DNA of 64,000 bases from Corynebacterium riegelii (GCF_016728505.1 NZ_CP068159.1:2418001-2482000), one strand, 5' to 3'. Shown: positions 20,926 through 29,498, counted from the first letter of the stretch. Notes: generated by a model from the letters alone, not told the origin. Program-made: numbers and translations.

Positions 20926-21784
20926 ACTGCTCGATCACCGCGTTGACGGCCGCCGGGTTGTCGGCGTTAGTGTTGTGCGCAGCCTCCGGAATCACGTGCA
21001 GCGCCAGGCCCTCGTCCGCCGCCCAGCGCTTGCCCATCTCCCCAATCCCGCCGGTCCGATCAAACTCCCCCACCACCAGTGCTGCCGGACAGGGTAGCTC
21101 CCAGGGCTTTTGCTTACCGACGCCCCTCGCCACCGCCTTAAACGTCACATCCGCAAGCGCCACGTATTCGCTCTTGGTGTATTCCTTGAGCATCGTGCGC
21201 GTGAGTTCTTGGGCTTTGGGGGTGTGGGAGGTTTCGCGTGGGGCGTCGTCAAGAATCTTGTCCCAGGTGCGCAAGTGGAGGAGCGGGCCCACGTGCTTGA
21301 GGCCCGCGATGAGTAGCGGGTTCCAGTATTCGCGGGTGAGTGGCATGGTGCCGATGCCGATGAAGCCGCTGGCCAGCGCTGGTTCGAGTTGCATGACGCG
21401 CTGGGCGACGACGCCGCCGAAGGACTGACCGACCAGCACCGGGCGCGTGATGTTCTCGGCGGACAAAATTGCGATGAGTTCGCGGGCGATGCGGTCCACG
21501 CTGATCGCGCTGAGTTCGTATGGACGCGACATCCCATGCGCCGGCCCATCCCACACAAACGTGTTGGCCTTGCCTGCGAAGTGGGCAAGCTGCGCGCCGA
21601 AGAGCCGGTGATCCGTGAGCATGCCTGGCAGAAACACCAGCCAGGGGGCGCTTTCTCCTGCAGCGCGCGATACCCAGTAGCGGATGTCCCCGTGCGGGGT
21701 GCGATGCGTTTCCATGCCAGCGTTCATGCCTGCGTTCATGCCTGCGTTCATGCCCGCTAGCTTTCCACACTGGAGACTGCGCAT
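20912..21784 (-). CDS. Alpha/beta hydrolase with N-terminal GMNA repeats
   Basis: 290 aa. ATG 21784 is preceded by AAGGAGGG (21792-21799, minus strand). The nucleophile elbow is GQSFGG, the oxyanion region FLPGM, and the catalytic His is in PEAAHNTNADNP, typical of alpha/beta hydrolases. The N-terminus carries GMNA three times plus GM, encoded by a 12-bp direct repeat (TGCGTTCATGCC on the plus strand, 21722-21757). Each repeat supplies another in-frame ATG. Changes in repeat number would only lengthen or shorten the N-terminus. Confidence 0.86.
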   Translation of the reverse strand: MRSLQCGKLAGMNAGMNAGMNAGMETHRTPHGDIRYWVSRAAGESAPWLVFLPGMLTDHRLFGAQLAHFAGKANTFVWDGPAHGMSRPYELSAISVDRIARELIAILSAENITRPVLVGQSFGGVVAQRVMQLEPALASGFIGIGTMPLTREYWNPLLIAGLKHVGPLLHLRTWDKILDDAPRETSHTPKAQELTRTMLKEYTKSEYVALADVTFKAVARGVGKQKPWELPCPAALVVGEFDRTGGIGEMGKRWAADEGLALHVIPEAAHNTNADNPAAVNAVIEQFIQR

Positions 21785-21948
21785 ACAGGTTCCCTCCTTC
21801 TTATCCTCTACTTCTAAAGTTGCCGGAGTTACCCATTCCCCCTATACTTTTGACCACAGTGGCGGCGTTGAAACACACGTACCGCGCTAATTCCGGCGGC
21901 CGGATCACTTCTTGTGGTTTGGCCGCTGAGCTTTTCAAAGGAAAGTAC

Positions 21949-22926
21949 ATGCTTATCGCCTACCTCGATGAGTTCGGACACCAAGGCCCCTACATTCGTC
22001 ACGACCATCGCAAATACAACACTCACCCGTGTTTTGGCTTTGCCGGTTTCCTCTTGCCAGCAGACGATGTCAGACGTATGGGCGGATACTTCAAATACGT
22101 AAAAGAAAAGCTGCTTGCCTGGGAAATTGAACACTCCGACATTCCCGCCGATCGGTGGGAAAAGAAAGGTTCGGCTCTCCTGACGACTGCGAACATCAGT
22201 CAGTACAGTGATGAGATTTTTCCAGCTCTCAGTCGCATCTACCGCAAACTTGGAGAGCTCAATGGCCAAATATTCTTCTACGGTCAGCAGAAACCCATTG
22301 GGCCGGTAAGCGAGACAAAAGAAACCTCTCAAGATCGTGAAAACCACTGTCTCATCCAAGCTATTAATCGGCTTGGAAAACTAGCCTCCGATAAAGGAGA
22401 GCGTCTCATGGTCATAATGGATGCCACCGACACAGACAACCGGGAGCGTGCCGTAGCCACACTCGCAGCCACGATCTATTCGCGGAATAACAAAGAGAAT
22501 CGCAGCGTAATCGAAGTCCCCCTCCAAACTGAAAGCCACCTATATAACACTGTCCAAATGGCGGACTGGACATGCGCGCTTCTAGGGAGACTTACCGATT
22601 ACCACTTTGCGGAGAGTTCCGAATTCTCCTGGGCAGTCGACTTGGGACGTGATGTGTTCAGGCTATCCGAGCCCACATTAAACTCCATCATTTGGTCAAA
22701 CCTTGCCTCTAAGGATTCTAAGTGTTTTCCTGAACAACTCATCAACACCACTCGATTCTGGGAAATCGAACAACGCAGAGAGTCCCAACGCGAACGCAGG
22801 GACCTCAAAAACAGGGGAATGCTCCAGCGCCTCATTTCAGCAGGAACACCCGAATTGCATGCAAAACTAGAGCAAATCCGGAGCGAAGCAGAAAAACAAA
22901 CGCCTTACCAGCCGGAAGCCACGTGA
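21949..22926 (+). CDS. DUF3800 domain protein
   Basis: 325 aa; ATG with AAAGGAAAG upstream. It begins LIAYLDEFGHQGP, the N-terminal D-E motif of DUF3800. Further conserved Asp/Glu positions follow: VIMDATDTDNRE, then NTVQMADWTC and a C-terminal helical tail. DUF3800 proteins are predicted to have an RNase H-like nuclease fold and are frequent in defence and mobile regions; activity is unproven. The last 183 codons are duplicated at 25029-25576 because of the adjoining IS. Confidence 0.82.
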   Translation: MLIAYLDEFGHQGPYIRHDHRKYNTHPCFGFAGFLLPADDVRRMGGYFKYVKEKLLAWEIEHSDIPADRWEKKGSALLTTANISQYSDEIFPALSRIYRKLGELNGQIFFYGQQKPIGPVSETKETSQDRENHCLIQAINRLGKLASDKGERLMVIMDATDTDNRERAVATLAATIYSRNNKENRSVIEVPLQTESHLYNTVQMADWTCALLGRLTDYHFAESSEFSWAVDLGRDVFRLSEPTLNSIIWSNLASKDSKCFPEQLINTTRFWEIEQRRESQRERRDLKNRGMLQRLISAGTPELHAKLEQIRSEAEKQTPYQPEAT

Positions 22927-23027
22927 ATTAAGGCCTAGGGATGCGAGCCAGCTTCTCGGTGTCTACAGTTGTTCGGTTGACGATGAGACCTCGAGGGGAC
23001 TCAGAACCCGCTCCTGCCTCACGCAAA

Positions 23028-23150
23028 CGAAAAATCCCGCGGCCACCTGGGAAGGAGGTGACCGCGGGATTTCCGCTGTTTTATTAACCGCCGAATCAGT
23101 TGAAACGGAGAATCTGATTCCGCTTGGAAGTGGGCTACCAACTCCGCTTC
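23028..23150 (-). ncRNA. Candidate DtxR-controlled small RNA (left copy)
   Basis: Minus strand. It begins just after a DtxR-like box and promoter (TTGCCG, 16-nt spacer, TAAGCT) and runs through three successive hairpins: GGAAG/CTTCC near 23126-23151, CGGAATCAG/CTGATTCGG at 23091-23122, and a 17-bp stem at 23032-23072 followed by TTTTTCGTTT. A 44-codon frame starting ATGGAAGCGGAG at 23153 overlaps it, so a leaderless small protein is the alternative. There is no direct evidence for transcription. Confidence 0.4.
23032..23072. terminator. Bidirectional intrinsic terminator (left copy)
   Basis: AAATCCCGCGGCCACCT pairs with AGGTGACCGCGGGATTT (one mismatch). Reading minus, TTTTTCG follows; reading plus, TTTCCGCTGTTTTATT follows. 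It fits the convergent DUF3800 and aldehyde dehydrogenase genes and also ends the candidate small RNA. Confidence 0.85.
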
Positions 23151-23156
23151 CATGGG

Positions 23157-23175
23157 TTAGCTTAGCCTAACCTGA
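23157..23175. promoter_or_regulatory. DtxR-like binding box (left copy)
   Basis: TTAGCTTAGCCTAACCTGA matches the 19-bp DtxR consensus TTAGGTTAGCCTAACCTAA at 17 positions. On the minus strand it overlaps a TTGCCG-16-TAAGCT promoter, the layout of iron-repressed promoters. No annotated protein gene starts downstream. Confidence 0.6.
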
Positions 23176-23216
23176 CTGTCCGGCAACAGGGGGTAAGGCT
23201 GCCCTACCCCCGCCAA

Positions 23217-23354
23217 CTAATCCGCCACGAAGAAGCGCTGGTAGTTCACAAACTCGTCCATACCCACTGGGCCAAGCTCGCGGCCCAGGCCAGAGTTCTT
23301 CACGCCACCAAACGGCAGCTCGGCGCCTCGGGCCTGCGGGATGTTCACGTGGAT
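23217..23354 (-). pseudogene. Aldehyde dehydrogenase 3' fragment (duplicate)
   Basis: The last 45 codons and stop of the gene at 25867-27252, repeated and cut at the IS end. It has no start and is a by-product of the long target duplication. Confidence 0.93.
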
Positions 23355-25028
23355 CCTGACTTAGGCCAATTTAGTGCGGAAGTTCGTAGCCGGTGATTGC
23401 TTGGATGGTGGCGGTGAGTTCGGGTGGCAGTGGTACTGCGGCGTGGACGGTTTCGCCGCCAACGTCGAGTTGAAAGCTGCGGTATTGCTTGAGTGTTCTC
23501 ACGAAGCGTTTGATGGATTGTCCACTGCGGGTTTCTATGAGATGCGCAACTGCTAGCGCGGCCATCACAATATTGAGGTGTGCGGTAATCGAGTCTTGTT
23601 TCCGCGCGTAGATCGGGCGGGCTTTTAAGTCTGATTTCGACATCCGAAACGACTTCTCAATATTAAACAACCTGCGGTAATGTCCGATGACTTCCTCGGC
23701 GGGAAGCGTCATCAAGTCGGTTTCGTAGCCTTTGATTCCCGCTAACGCACGGTGCTTGGCAGCCAGTGCGTAGTTGACTTTCTTGTTCGGGGCAGAAAGG
23801 TCAATGTAGCGGTTACGTTTGATGGCAGTCTCGCCGGCGACGGCGCGTTTGGCTTTTATGATTTGTTCTTCAATACCTCGTAGGCTGCGCCTAGCCCGAT
23901 CGTGGGAGTACTGGTAATGCGTCACCGAGTTCGCGGTGGCGTGTTTGCGGCCATCACTTGCCGAACGTTGTGTCCAGATCTGGCCGTGGGTGTATGCAGT
24001 GTCTGGGTGCTTGCGGCGCCAGGTGTCGATTACTTCGGGCACTGTTGGAGTTTTCACAGACAGGATGTAATGCAAACCCGCATCGATCAGTGCTTGTTTA
24101 TTCGCCGCGGAGAACATTCCCGCATCTGCGACCACGGTGACCTCATCAAGCTGGTAGGCATCTTGGAACCGTGTAATCATCGGCAGCATCGTGTGTGTTT
24201 CTGCGCTGTTGCCAGCAAACGCCCCAACATGCAAAGGAAACCCACGATCATCGGTAAGCAACCCCACAAGGATTTGCGGCTCGACGCGACGTTCCTTGGA
24301 AAACCCGGGTTTACGAAGCTGATCAGGGGTATCTGTTTCGAAATACAGTGTGGTCACGTCGTACAAAATGAATGCGCCCGGCCCAATCCCGGCATGATGC
24401 GCCAACGCCTGGGACAGGATCTCCCCAAACGATTCGCTCGCGAAGAAGGGAAGACGCCTTTGGATAGTGCGATAACTTGCGCTAGTGACTCCAACCTCAG
24501 CAAGCGTTTCGATGGAATCGAGCTTTGAACCGGGGCGAATAATGCGGGCACGCACAAGATCGCGAAACACCGGATCATCACCGGTGGCAGCAGCAAGGCC
24601 TAACTGATCGAAACACCAATCAATACAGTCCAGCAAGTAACCAGCACGCTGAGCGACTACCGGTAGCGGATTATCCACACTGCCCGTTGCAGATGGAGTG
24701 TGATCAACTTCGCCGAAATCCAACGCGAGTTGGTCACCATCAACGATACGTTGAGCTTCAGCACGTAACAGCGCAAGCTCAGACTCCGAATGTGCGGAGC
24801 CGACATGCTTCATCTGTTTGGTGCCTTTGCGTTCAGAGAACACGACCTGCACCGCTGTTGCCCCAGAGGCGGTAGTGACGGTGCGGATATAAGGACTCAC
24901 AAAAATCAGACTACTGATCACCCCCGCCACTACCCACTTAGTGCGGAAAATTCTCACCCTGACAAAGAAAACCACCAGGTAGCAGTGTCAAGAGTGACGT
25001 TGCTCACCCACCCATGGCCTAAGTCAGG
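23355..25028 (-). mobile_element. IS1634/IS1549-type insertion sequence (1674 bp)
   Basis: Perfect 13-bp terminal inverted repeats CCTGACTTAGGCC (23355-23367) and GGCCTAAGTCAGG (25016-25028) bound one transposase gene. The element sits between two 976-bp direct repeats of host DNA. Members of this group (IS1549 in Mycobacterium smegmatis, IS1634 in Mycoplasma mycoides) are known for long, variable target duplications. Confidence 0.93.
23371..24900 (-). CDS. IS1634-family (IS4-like) transposase
   Basis: 509 aa from GTG 24900 (VSPYIRTVTTASGATAVQ), which fits the usual family start; the frame remains open to 24975. DDE features: LYDVTTLYFETDTPDQ, VTVVADAGMFSAANK, and the Y-2-R-3-E-6-K-like EEVIGHYRRLFNIEKSFR near residue 415. 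The gene fills the element, ending 16 bp from the left terminus. It looks intact. Confidence 0.92.
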   Translation of the reverse strand: MSPYIRTVTTASGATAVQVVFSERKGTKQMKHVGSAHSESELALLRAEAQRIVDGDQLALDFGEVDHTPSATGSVDNPLPVVAQRAGYLLDCIDWCFDQLGLAAATGDDPVFRDLVRARIIRPGSKLDSIETLAEVGVTSASYRTIQRRLPFFASESFGEILSQALAHHAGIGPGAFILYDVTTLYFETDTPDQLRKPGFSKERRVEPQILVGLLTDDRGFPLHVGAFAGNSAETHTMLPMITRFQDAYQLDEVTVVADAGMFSAANKQALIDAGLHYILSVKTPTVPEVIDTWRRKHPDTAYTHGQIWTQRSASDGRKHATANSVTHYQYSHDRARRSLRGIEEQIIKAKRAVAGETAIKRNRYIDLSAPNKKVNYALAAKHRALAGIKGYETDLMTLPAEEVIGHYRRLFNIEKSFRMSKSDLKARPIYARKQDSITAHLNIVMAALAVAHLIETRSGQSIKRFVRTLKQYRSFQLDVGGETVHAAVPLPPELTATIQAITGYELPH

Positions 25029-25576
25029 AACTAGCCTCCGATAAAGGAGAGCGTCTCATGGTCATAATGGATGCCACCGACACAGACAACCGGGAGCGTG
25101 CCGTAGCCACACTCGCAGCCACGATCTATTCGCGGAATAACAAAGAGAATCGCAGCGTAATCGAAGTCCCCCTCCAAACTGAAAGCCACCTATATAACAC
25201 TGTCCAAATGGCGGACTGGACATGCGCGCTTCTAGGGAGACTTACCGATTACCACTTTGCGGAGAGTTCCGAATTCTCCTGGGCAGTCGACTTGGGACGT
25301 GATGTGTTCAGGCTATCCGAGCCCACATTAAACTCCATCATTTGGTCAAACCTTGCCTCTAAGGATTCTAAGTGTTTTCCTGAACAACTCATCAACACCA
25401 CTCGATTCTGGGAAATCGAACAACGCAGAGAGTCCCAACGCGAACGCAGGGACCTCAAAAACAGGGGAATGCTCCAGCGCCTCATTTCAGCAGGAACACC
25501 CGAATTGCATGCAAAACTAGAGCAAATCCGGAGCGAAGCAGAAAAACAAACGCCTTACCAGCCGGAAGCCACGTGA
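25029..25576 (+). pseudogene. DUF3800 3' fragment (duplicate)
   Basis: The 3' 182 codons of the gene at 21949-22926. An internal ATG at 25058 preceded by AAAGGAGA could allow a 172-residue product lacking the N-terminal YLDEFG motif, so it would probably be inactive as a nuclease. Confidence 0.85.
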
Positions 25577-25677
25577 ATTAAGGCCTAGGGATGCGAGCCA
25601 GCTTCTCGGTGTCTACAGTTGTTCGGTTGACGATGAGACCTCGAGGGGACTCAGAACCCGCTCCTGCCTCACGCAAA

Positions 25678-25800
25678 CGAAAAATCCCGCGGCCACCTGG
25701 GAAGGAGGTGACCGCGGGATTTCCGCTGTTTTATTAACCGCCGAATCAGTTGAAACGGAGAATCTGATTCCGCTTGGAAGTGGGCTACCAACTCCGCTTC
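25678..25800 (-). ncRNA. Candidate DtxR-controlled small RNA (right copy)
   Basis: Same sequence as 23028-23150, including the three hairpins, carried over by the duplication. If real, gene dosage of this RNA has doubled. Confidence 0.38.
25682..25722. terminator. Bidirectional intrinsic terminator (right copy)
   Basis: Duplicate of 23032-23072. Confidence 0.85.
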
Positions 25801-25806
25801 CATGGG

Positions 25807-25825
25807 TTAGCTTAGCCTAACCTGA
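25807..25825. promoter_or_regulatory. DtxR-like binding box (right copy)
   Basis: Duplicate of 23157-23175, 17 of 19 matches to the DtxR consensus. Confidence 0.6.
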
Positions 25826-25866
25826 CTGTCCGGCAACAGGGGGTAAGGCTGCCCTACCCCCGCCAA

Positions 25867-27252
25867 CTAATCCGCCACGAAGAAGCGCTGGTAGTTCACA
25901 AACTCGTCCATACCCACTGGGCCAAGCTCGCGGCCCAGGCCAGAGTTCTTCACGCCACCAAACGGCAGCTCGGCGCCTCGGGCCTGCGGGATGTTCACGT
26001 GGATCATGCCGGTATCAATCTTGGCGGCAACCTTCTTCGCACGCTCCTCATCCTGCGACATCACGGCGCCACCCAGGCCGTAGTTGGAGTCGTTCGCCAC
26101 CTCGATGGCCTCCTCTTCAGAAGACACCTTGTACACGGCAGCGACGGGGCCGAAGAACTCCTCGTAGTAGATGTCTGAGCCCACCGGGATATCCGTGATC
26201 ACGGCTGGGGCGAAGTAAGCGCCCTCGCCGTCGATGGTGCCGCCAACGTGCAGGTTTGCGCCAGCGTCGACGGCCTTGCCCACCTGCTCAACTAGCGTCT
26301 CGGCTGCGTCGCGAGACGAAAGCGGGTAGTACTCACGCTTCCCCGCCGCACCTGGGTTCAGCGGGTCACCCTTGACGTACTCGCCGACCAAACGCACCAG
26401 CTCTGCCACGAAGTCGTCGTAAATATCGTCCATAACAATCATGCGCTTGTTGGAGGTGCAGGCCTGGCCAACGTTGGAGATGCGCTTCTTCCACGCCGTC
26501 AGCGCGGCCTCGGCCGGGTCAGCTGCGTCTAGCACCACGTAGGCATCCGTGCCGCCGAGCTCCAACACGCACTTCTTCAAGTGCTCGCCAGCCTGCGCGC
26601 CGATGATGCGCCCGGCGCGCTCAGAACCGGTCAGCGAAACGCCTGCGATGTGCTTGCTTGCAATCAGGCCCGCCACCTGGTCGTGGTTTGCGTACACGTT
26701 GGTAAACACGCCCTTGGGCAGGCCGGCTTCTTCCAAGATGTCCTGGATGATCTGGCCGGAGCGCGGGCAGATCTCGGCGTGCTTCACAATCACCACGTTG
26801 CCGGCCATGATCGCCGGCGCCGCAAAGCGCGCTACCTGGTAGTACGGGAAGTTCCACGGCATGATGCCCAGGATCACGCCCAGCGGCACCTTGCGCATGA
26901 CGGCGGTGCCGCCCTTGTCGGTGGGGATCTCCTGGTCCGCACCGAACTCGGCACCGTGGTCGGCGTAGTAGTTGAAGATCTCTACAACGTCATTAATCTC
27001 GCCGTCGCCTTCCTTGACGGACTTGCCCATCTCCGTTGCGATGATCTTCGCCAGCTCACCCCTGCGCTCATCAAACAGCGACGCCGCCTTCTTCAACAGC
27101 GGTGCCCGATCCTCGTAGGACAGCTCACGCCACTGCCTGAAAGCGCTCACGGCGGTGTCCACCACTTCTTCTAACTCGGCGTCCGTGATGTAGCCGAAGG
27201 TCTCCTCAACCTTGTTGTTTGCGGGATTTTGTACTCGATACTCTTTAGACAT
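25867..27252 (-). CDS. NAD(P)-dependent aldehyde (succinate-semialdehyde-type) dehydrogenase
   Basis: 461 aa. Catalytic Cys265 lies in VGQACTSNKR and the general base Glu231 in LELGGTDA. GIMPWNFPYYQ and SLTGSERAGR are the cofactor-binding motifs, and EEFFGPVAAVYKV and LPFGGVKNSGLGRE complete the family pattern. Sequence style is closest to succinate-semialdehyde dehydrogenases of the GabD/SSADH-1 kind, but the aldehyde is not certain. Its 5' end overlaps the upstream hypothetical gene by 8 bp. The last 46 codons are duplicated left of the IS. Confidence 0.92.
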   Translation of the reverse strand: MSKEYRVQNPANNKVEETFGYITDAELEEVVDTAVSAFRQWRELSYEDRAPLLKKAASLFDERRGELAKIIATEMGKSVKEGDGEINDVVEIFNYYADHGAEFGADQEIPTDKGGTAVMRKVPLGVILGIMPWNFPYYQVARFAAPAIMAGNVVIVKHAEICPRSGQIIQDILEEAGLPKGVFTNVYANHDQVAGLIASKHIAGVSLTGSERAGRIIGAQAGEHLKKCVLELGGTDAYVVLDAADPAEAALTAWKKRISNVGQACTSNKRMIVMDDIYDDFVAELVRLVGEYVKGDPLNPGAAGKREYYPLSSRDAAETLVEQVGKAVDAGANLHVGGTIDGEGAYFAPAVITDIPVGSDIYYEEFFGPVAAVYKVSSEEEAIEVANDSNYGLGGAVMSQDEERAKKVAAKIDTGMIHVNIPQARGAELPFGGVKNSGLGRELGPVGMDEFVNYQRFFVAD

Positions 27253-27673
27253 ACGCCCAAGCGTACGTGCGCTGCGTCACTCTCGCTACGAAGTTCCCAC
27301 GCTCGGCCAACGCCTCCACACCCGCCGCAAAGGCCTCGATTTCCTCGGCAGTTCCCACGATTCGCTCGCGGCAGGAGTAGGTCCCGTCGGGCGCGCGCCG
27401 CCAGCGCGTGAACCACACCTCGCCAGGTTCCCCTTCAGGCAACAGGAGCATTTGCTTCTCGACGCCCCAACGCTCCCCCCTCCCCATCCCCTCCACCTCA
27501 AACACGTACTCCAGCACAGGGGGCTGCCCTTTCGTAACGCGCTCTTCCACGGAACTTTCCGCCTCCGGGCGAATCGTAGCGTGAGACAGAGCGTGCGTCG
27601 GGGTGTTCTTCGGCCGTGCTTCCTGGGTGTTCTTCGGCCGTGCCTCATGGGGCGCCACAAGTGTGGTTGTCAT
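27245..27673 (-). CDS. Hypothetical protein with EARPKNT repeat
   Basis: 142 aa from MTTTLVAP; the ATG at 27671-27673 has GGAAGG nine bases upstream. Near the N-terminus an in-frame 24-bp tandem repeat (27601-27648) encodes EARPKNTQ twice. The rest is a compact domain ending in VTQRTYAWAYV, with EVWFTRWRRAPDG. It is not recognised as a family. It overlaps the aldehyde dehydrogenase start and is probably cotranscribed with it. Confidence 0.6.
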   Translation of the reverse strand: MTTTLVAPHEARPKNTQEARPKNTPTHALSHATIRPEAESSVEERVTKGQPPVLEYVFEVEGMGRGERWGVEKQMLLLPEGEPGEVWFTRWRRAPDGTYSCRERIVGTAEEIEAFAAGVEALAERGNFVARVTQRTYAWAYV

Positions 27674-28370
27674 GGTTGGGGACCTTCCATTTGCTTCATT
27701 CATTTCCGTGCGCGCCAAACCACCGGCAACTGCACCAGCTACGGTGCGTGCTTCCGCACCTGTCTGGCGTATGCACCCACACCTGTTCGGTGCGTGGTTT
27801 TAGCGCGAGACGAGAGGTTCGTCTTCCCCAACGGCCTCTACAAGCTCTACAAACGTGTTGCTTCTCTGTGCTGATATTGCGTCACACCCGCCCCGCCAGC
27901 AACCCTCAACCACAGCTTGACGCCCCCGTTTACTGAACCTCAACTTCAGCTTCACCCACCCCTGGTCTTCCGCCTTGCCACCAGCCCAACCCCTACTTCG
28001 CCACCAGCCTGCCGCCGAGACCCCACTGCCCTGCCGCCAACACCCACCGCGTACACGAGTCCGTGTGCCGTCGGAACCTCTGGGGGTCCTTTTCGGAAAT
28101 GCGGCAGCATGTTGCCAAACCGGGAATAGTTGCATTCACTGCCAGGTATTTGCCAGGGACGGCCTCAGGTATGGCCCCGGCCCGGGACCGAGCCCCGAGC
28201 TCGACGAAAAGTCGTCTAGCAGGCAGCAAAACCCTGCTAGACGACATTGAAAACTGTCCTCCATTTCCCCACGTCGAATGTAGGGACATTTGGCAGATTT
28301 TGCGTTGTCGTCTAGCAGTGAACTCGGAGCGCTAGACGATAACGACAAAAGCACAGGTCGCGGCTCAAAG
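27674..28370. other. Gene-poor region, about 700 bp
   Basis: Open frames on both strands (for example minus 27800-28135) are low-complexity, Arg/Gly/Trp-rich and lack ribosome sites, so I do not call a gene. The only structure seen is the pair of palindromes at 28211-28343. Confidence 0.6.
28211..28343. repeat. Two related palindromes sharing GTCGTCTAGC
   Basis: Palindrome 1: GTCGTCTAGCAGG (28211-28223) and CCTGCTAGACGAC (28233-28245), perfect 13-bp arms. Palindrome 2: GTTGTCGTCTAGC (28304-28316) and GCTAGACGATAAC (28331-28343), one mismatch. They share the TCGTCTAGC core and lie 60 bp apart, downstream of the DMT exporter gene. Neither has a T tract. Confidence 0.75.
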
Positions 28371-29306
28371 CTAGAGCATCCGCACCATCAGCACGCCGGC
28401 GAAGATAATCGCAAGGCCGACAAGTCGTACTCCGTCCATGGGCACCCGGCGCGCGCCGAAGGCGCCAACTGATTCCATCAACTGACCGCTGGCGATCGTG
28501 CCCGCGTTGAAAGCGATGACCGTGGTCGCAGTACCCAGGATCGGGGCCAGTCCCGCGCCGCCGATGACAAAGATCGCTCCGACAACACCACCGAGCCACA
28601 TCCACCACGGCGCGGGTTTCAGTGGCGTGACAAGTTGCCGCGGGCTGGTGCACAACACGGCGACTAGGAGGATGACCGCGCCCACCAGCAGGTTGATCTC
28701 GCTGGCAAACAGGGGCGAGCCCGCAAGTGTACCTACGTAGCCATTGATGGCAGCCTGCATTGCGCTGCCCACGCCGATGGCTACGCCGAGTAGTCGGTAA
28801 ACCCACACGCTGGCGCCGAGATCCGGGTCTTCGCTAATCGCGGCGGGGGCTGTGCCGCGCTTCAACGGAAGCACACGCAACACCACGGCAATGCCCAGCA
28901 GCACAACCAGCGCGCCGCCAAGCCGGAACACAGACACGTCCACTTGGCGGCCGCGGAAGAGCCCGAAATGGTCGATGGCCAGGCCCATGATCACCTGGCC
29001 CAAAATCGGCAGCACCACGGTTTGGACTGCGCCGAGTTTGGGAAACAGCAAAATGTTGCCAATGACAAACGTGGCCCCGAAGAGGCCGGAGAGGTAGGCC
29101 CACGGTGGTGGCGTCGATAAGAAATGGGGCACAACGTGACCCTGCAGGATGAGCGTGGCCAGTGCGGCGAGGGTGAGTGCCACCGTAAACGAGATCAGCG
29201 CGGAGACAATCGGCCGGTTGTTCACGGCTAGGCGAAGCCGCGCGTTCGCCGCGGTCTGGACGGGGATGAGCGCGCCGACCAGCAGCGCGAGAAACAGGTA
29301 AAGCAT
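28371..29306 (-). CDS. DMT-superfamily exporter (YdcZ/DUF606 type)
   Basis: 311 aa with about ten hydrophobic helices in two homologous halves (1-150 and 165-311). Each half begins with a helix followed by AAxN motifs (QTAANARL and QAAINGYVG) and includes GxxFVIGN/GAIFVIGG, the YdcZ signature. It is a full-length fused two-repeat version. It is a predicted inner-membrane exporter of unknown substrate, and the first gene after the small-protein/sensor group on the same strand. Confidence 0.86.
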   Translation of the reverse strand: MLYLFLALLVGALIPVQTAANARLRLAVNNRPIVSALISFTVALTLAALATLILQGHVVPHFLSTPPPWAYLSGLFGATFVIGNILLFPKLGAVQTVVLPILGQVIMGLAIDHFGLFRGRQVDVSVFRLGGALVVLLGIAVVLRVLPLKRGTAPAAISEDPDLGASVWVYRLLGVAIGVGSAMQAAINGYVGTLAGSPLFASEINLLVGAVILLVAVLCTSPRQLVTPLKPAPWWMWLGGVVGAIFVIGGAGLAPILGTATTVIAFNAGTIASGQLMESVGAFGARRVPMDGVRLVGLAIIFAGVLMVRML

Positions 29307-29312
29307 CTGGCG

Positions 29313-29498
29313 CTAGGCTACGCCAAAAATCTTATCCATCCATACATCGAGGAACGAATGCCGCGGCAGGTAGTCCTGCAGACGAGGCTTTTTGAGGAAC
29401 TTGTCAGCGTACGACTCAAAATCCTGCTCCATCAAACGAACGTTCTCGTTGAACTCATTAACCGGTGTCACAGATGACATAGGGGTTGCAGGGGTCAT
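29313..29498 (-). CDS. Small hypothetical protein
   Basis: 61 aa, hydrophilic, with an amphipathic helix (EQDFESYADKFLKK). Its ATG overlaps the stop of the sensor gene by 4 bp (ATGA-type), which supports translation. No family recognised; a partner of the membrane sensor is inferred only from coupling. Confidence 0.6.
   Translation of the reverse strand: MTPATPMSSVTPVNEFNENVRLMEQDFESYADKFLKKPRLQDYLPRHSFLDVWMDKIFGVA

Larger units (their letters stand above)
22379..23354. repeat. 976-bp direct repeat flanking the IS1634-like element (left copy)
   Basis: This segment recurs at 25029-26004, offset exactly 2650 bp, with no differences noticed. It covers the DUF3800 3' half, the intergenic region and the last 46 codons of the aldehyde dehydrogenase. 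The element 23355-25028 lies precisely between the copies, so this behaves as a very long target duplication. Confidence 0.95.
25029..26004. repeat. 976-bp direct repeat flanking the IS1634-like element (right copy)
   Basis: Second copy of 22379-23354. It restores an uninterrupted aldehyde dehydrogenase gene on the right, while the left copy keeps DUF3800 whole. Insertion therefore disrupted neither gene. Confidence 0.95.

Noticed and set aside
27800..28135. A 111-codon minus frame in the gene-poor stretch
   Set aside because: Low-complexity Arg/Gly/Trp composition, no ribosome site, no family.
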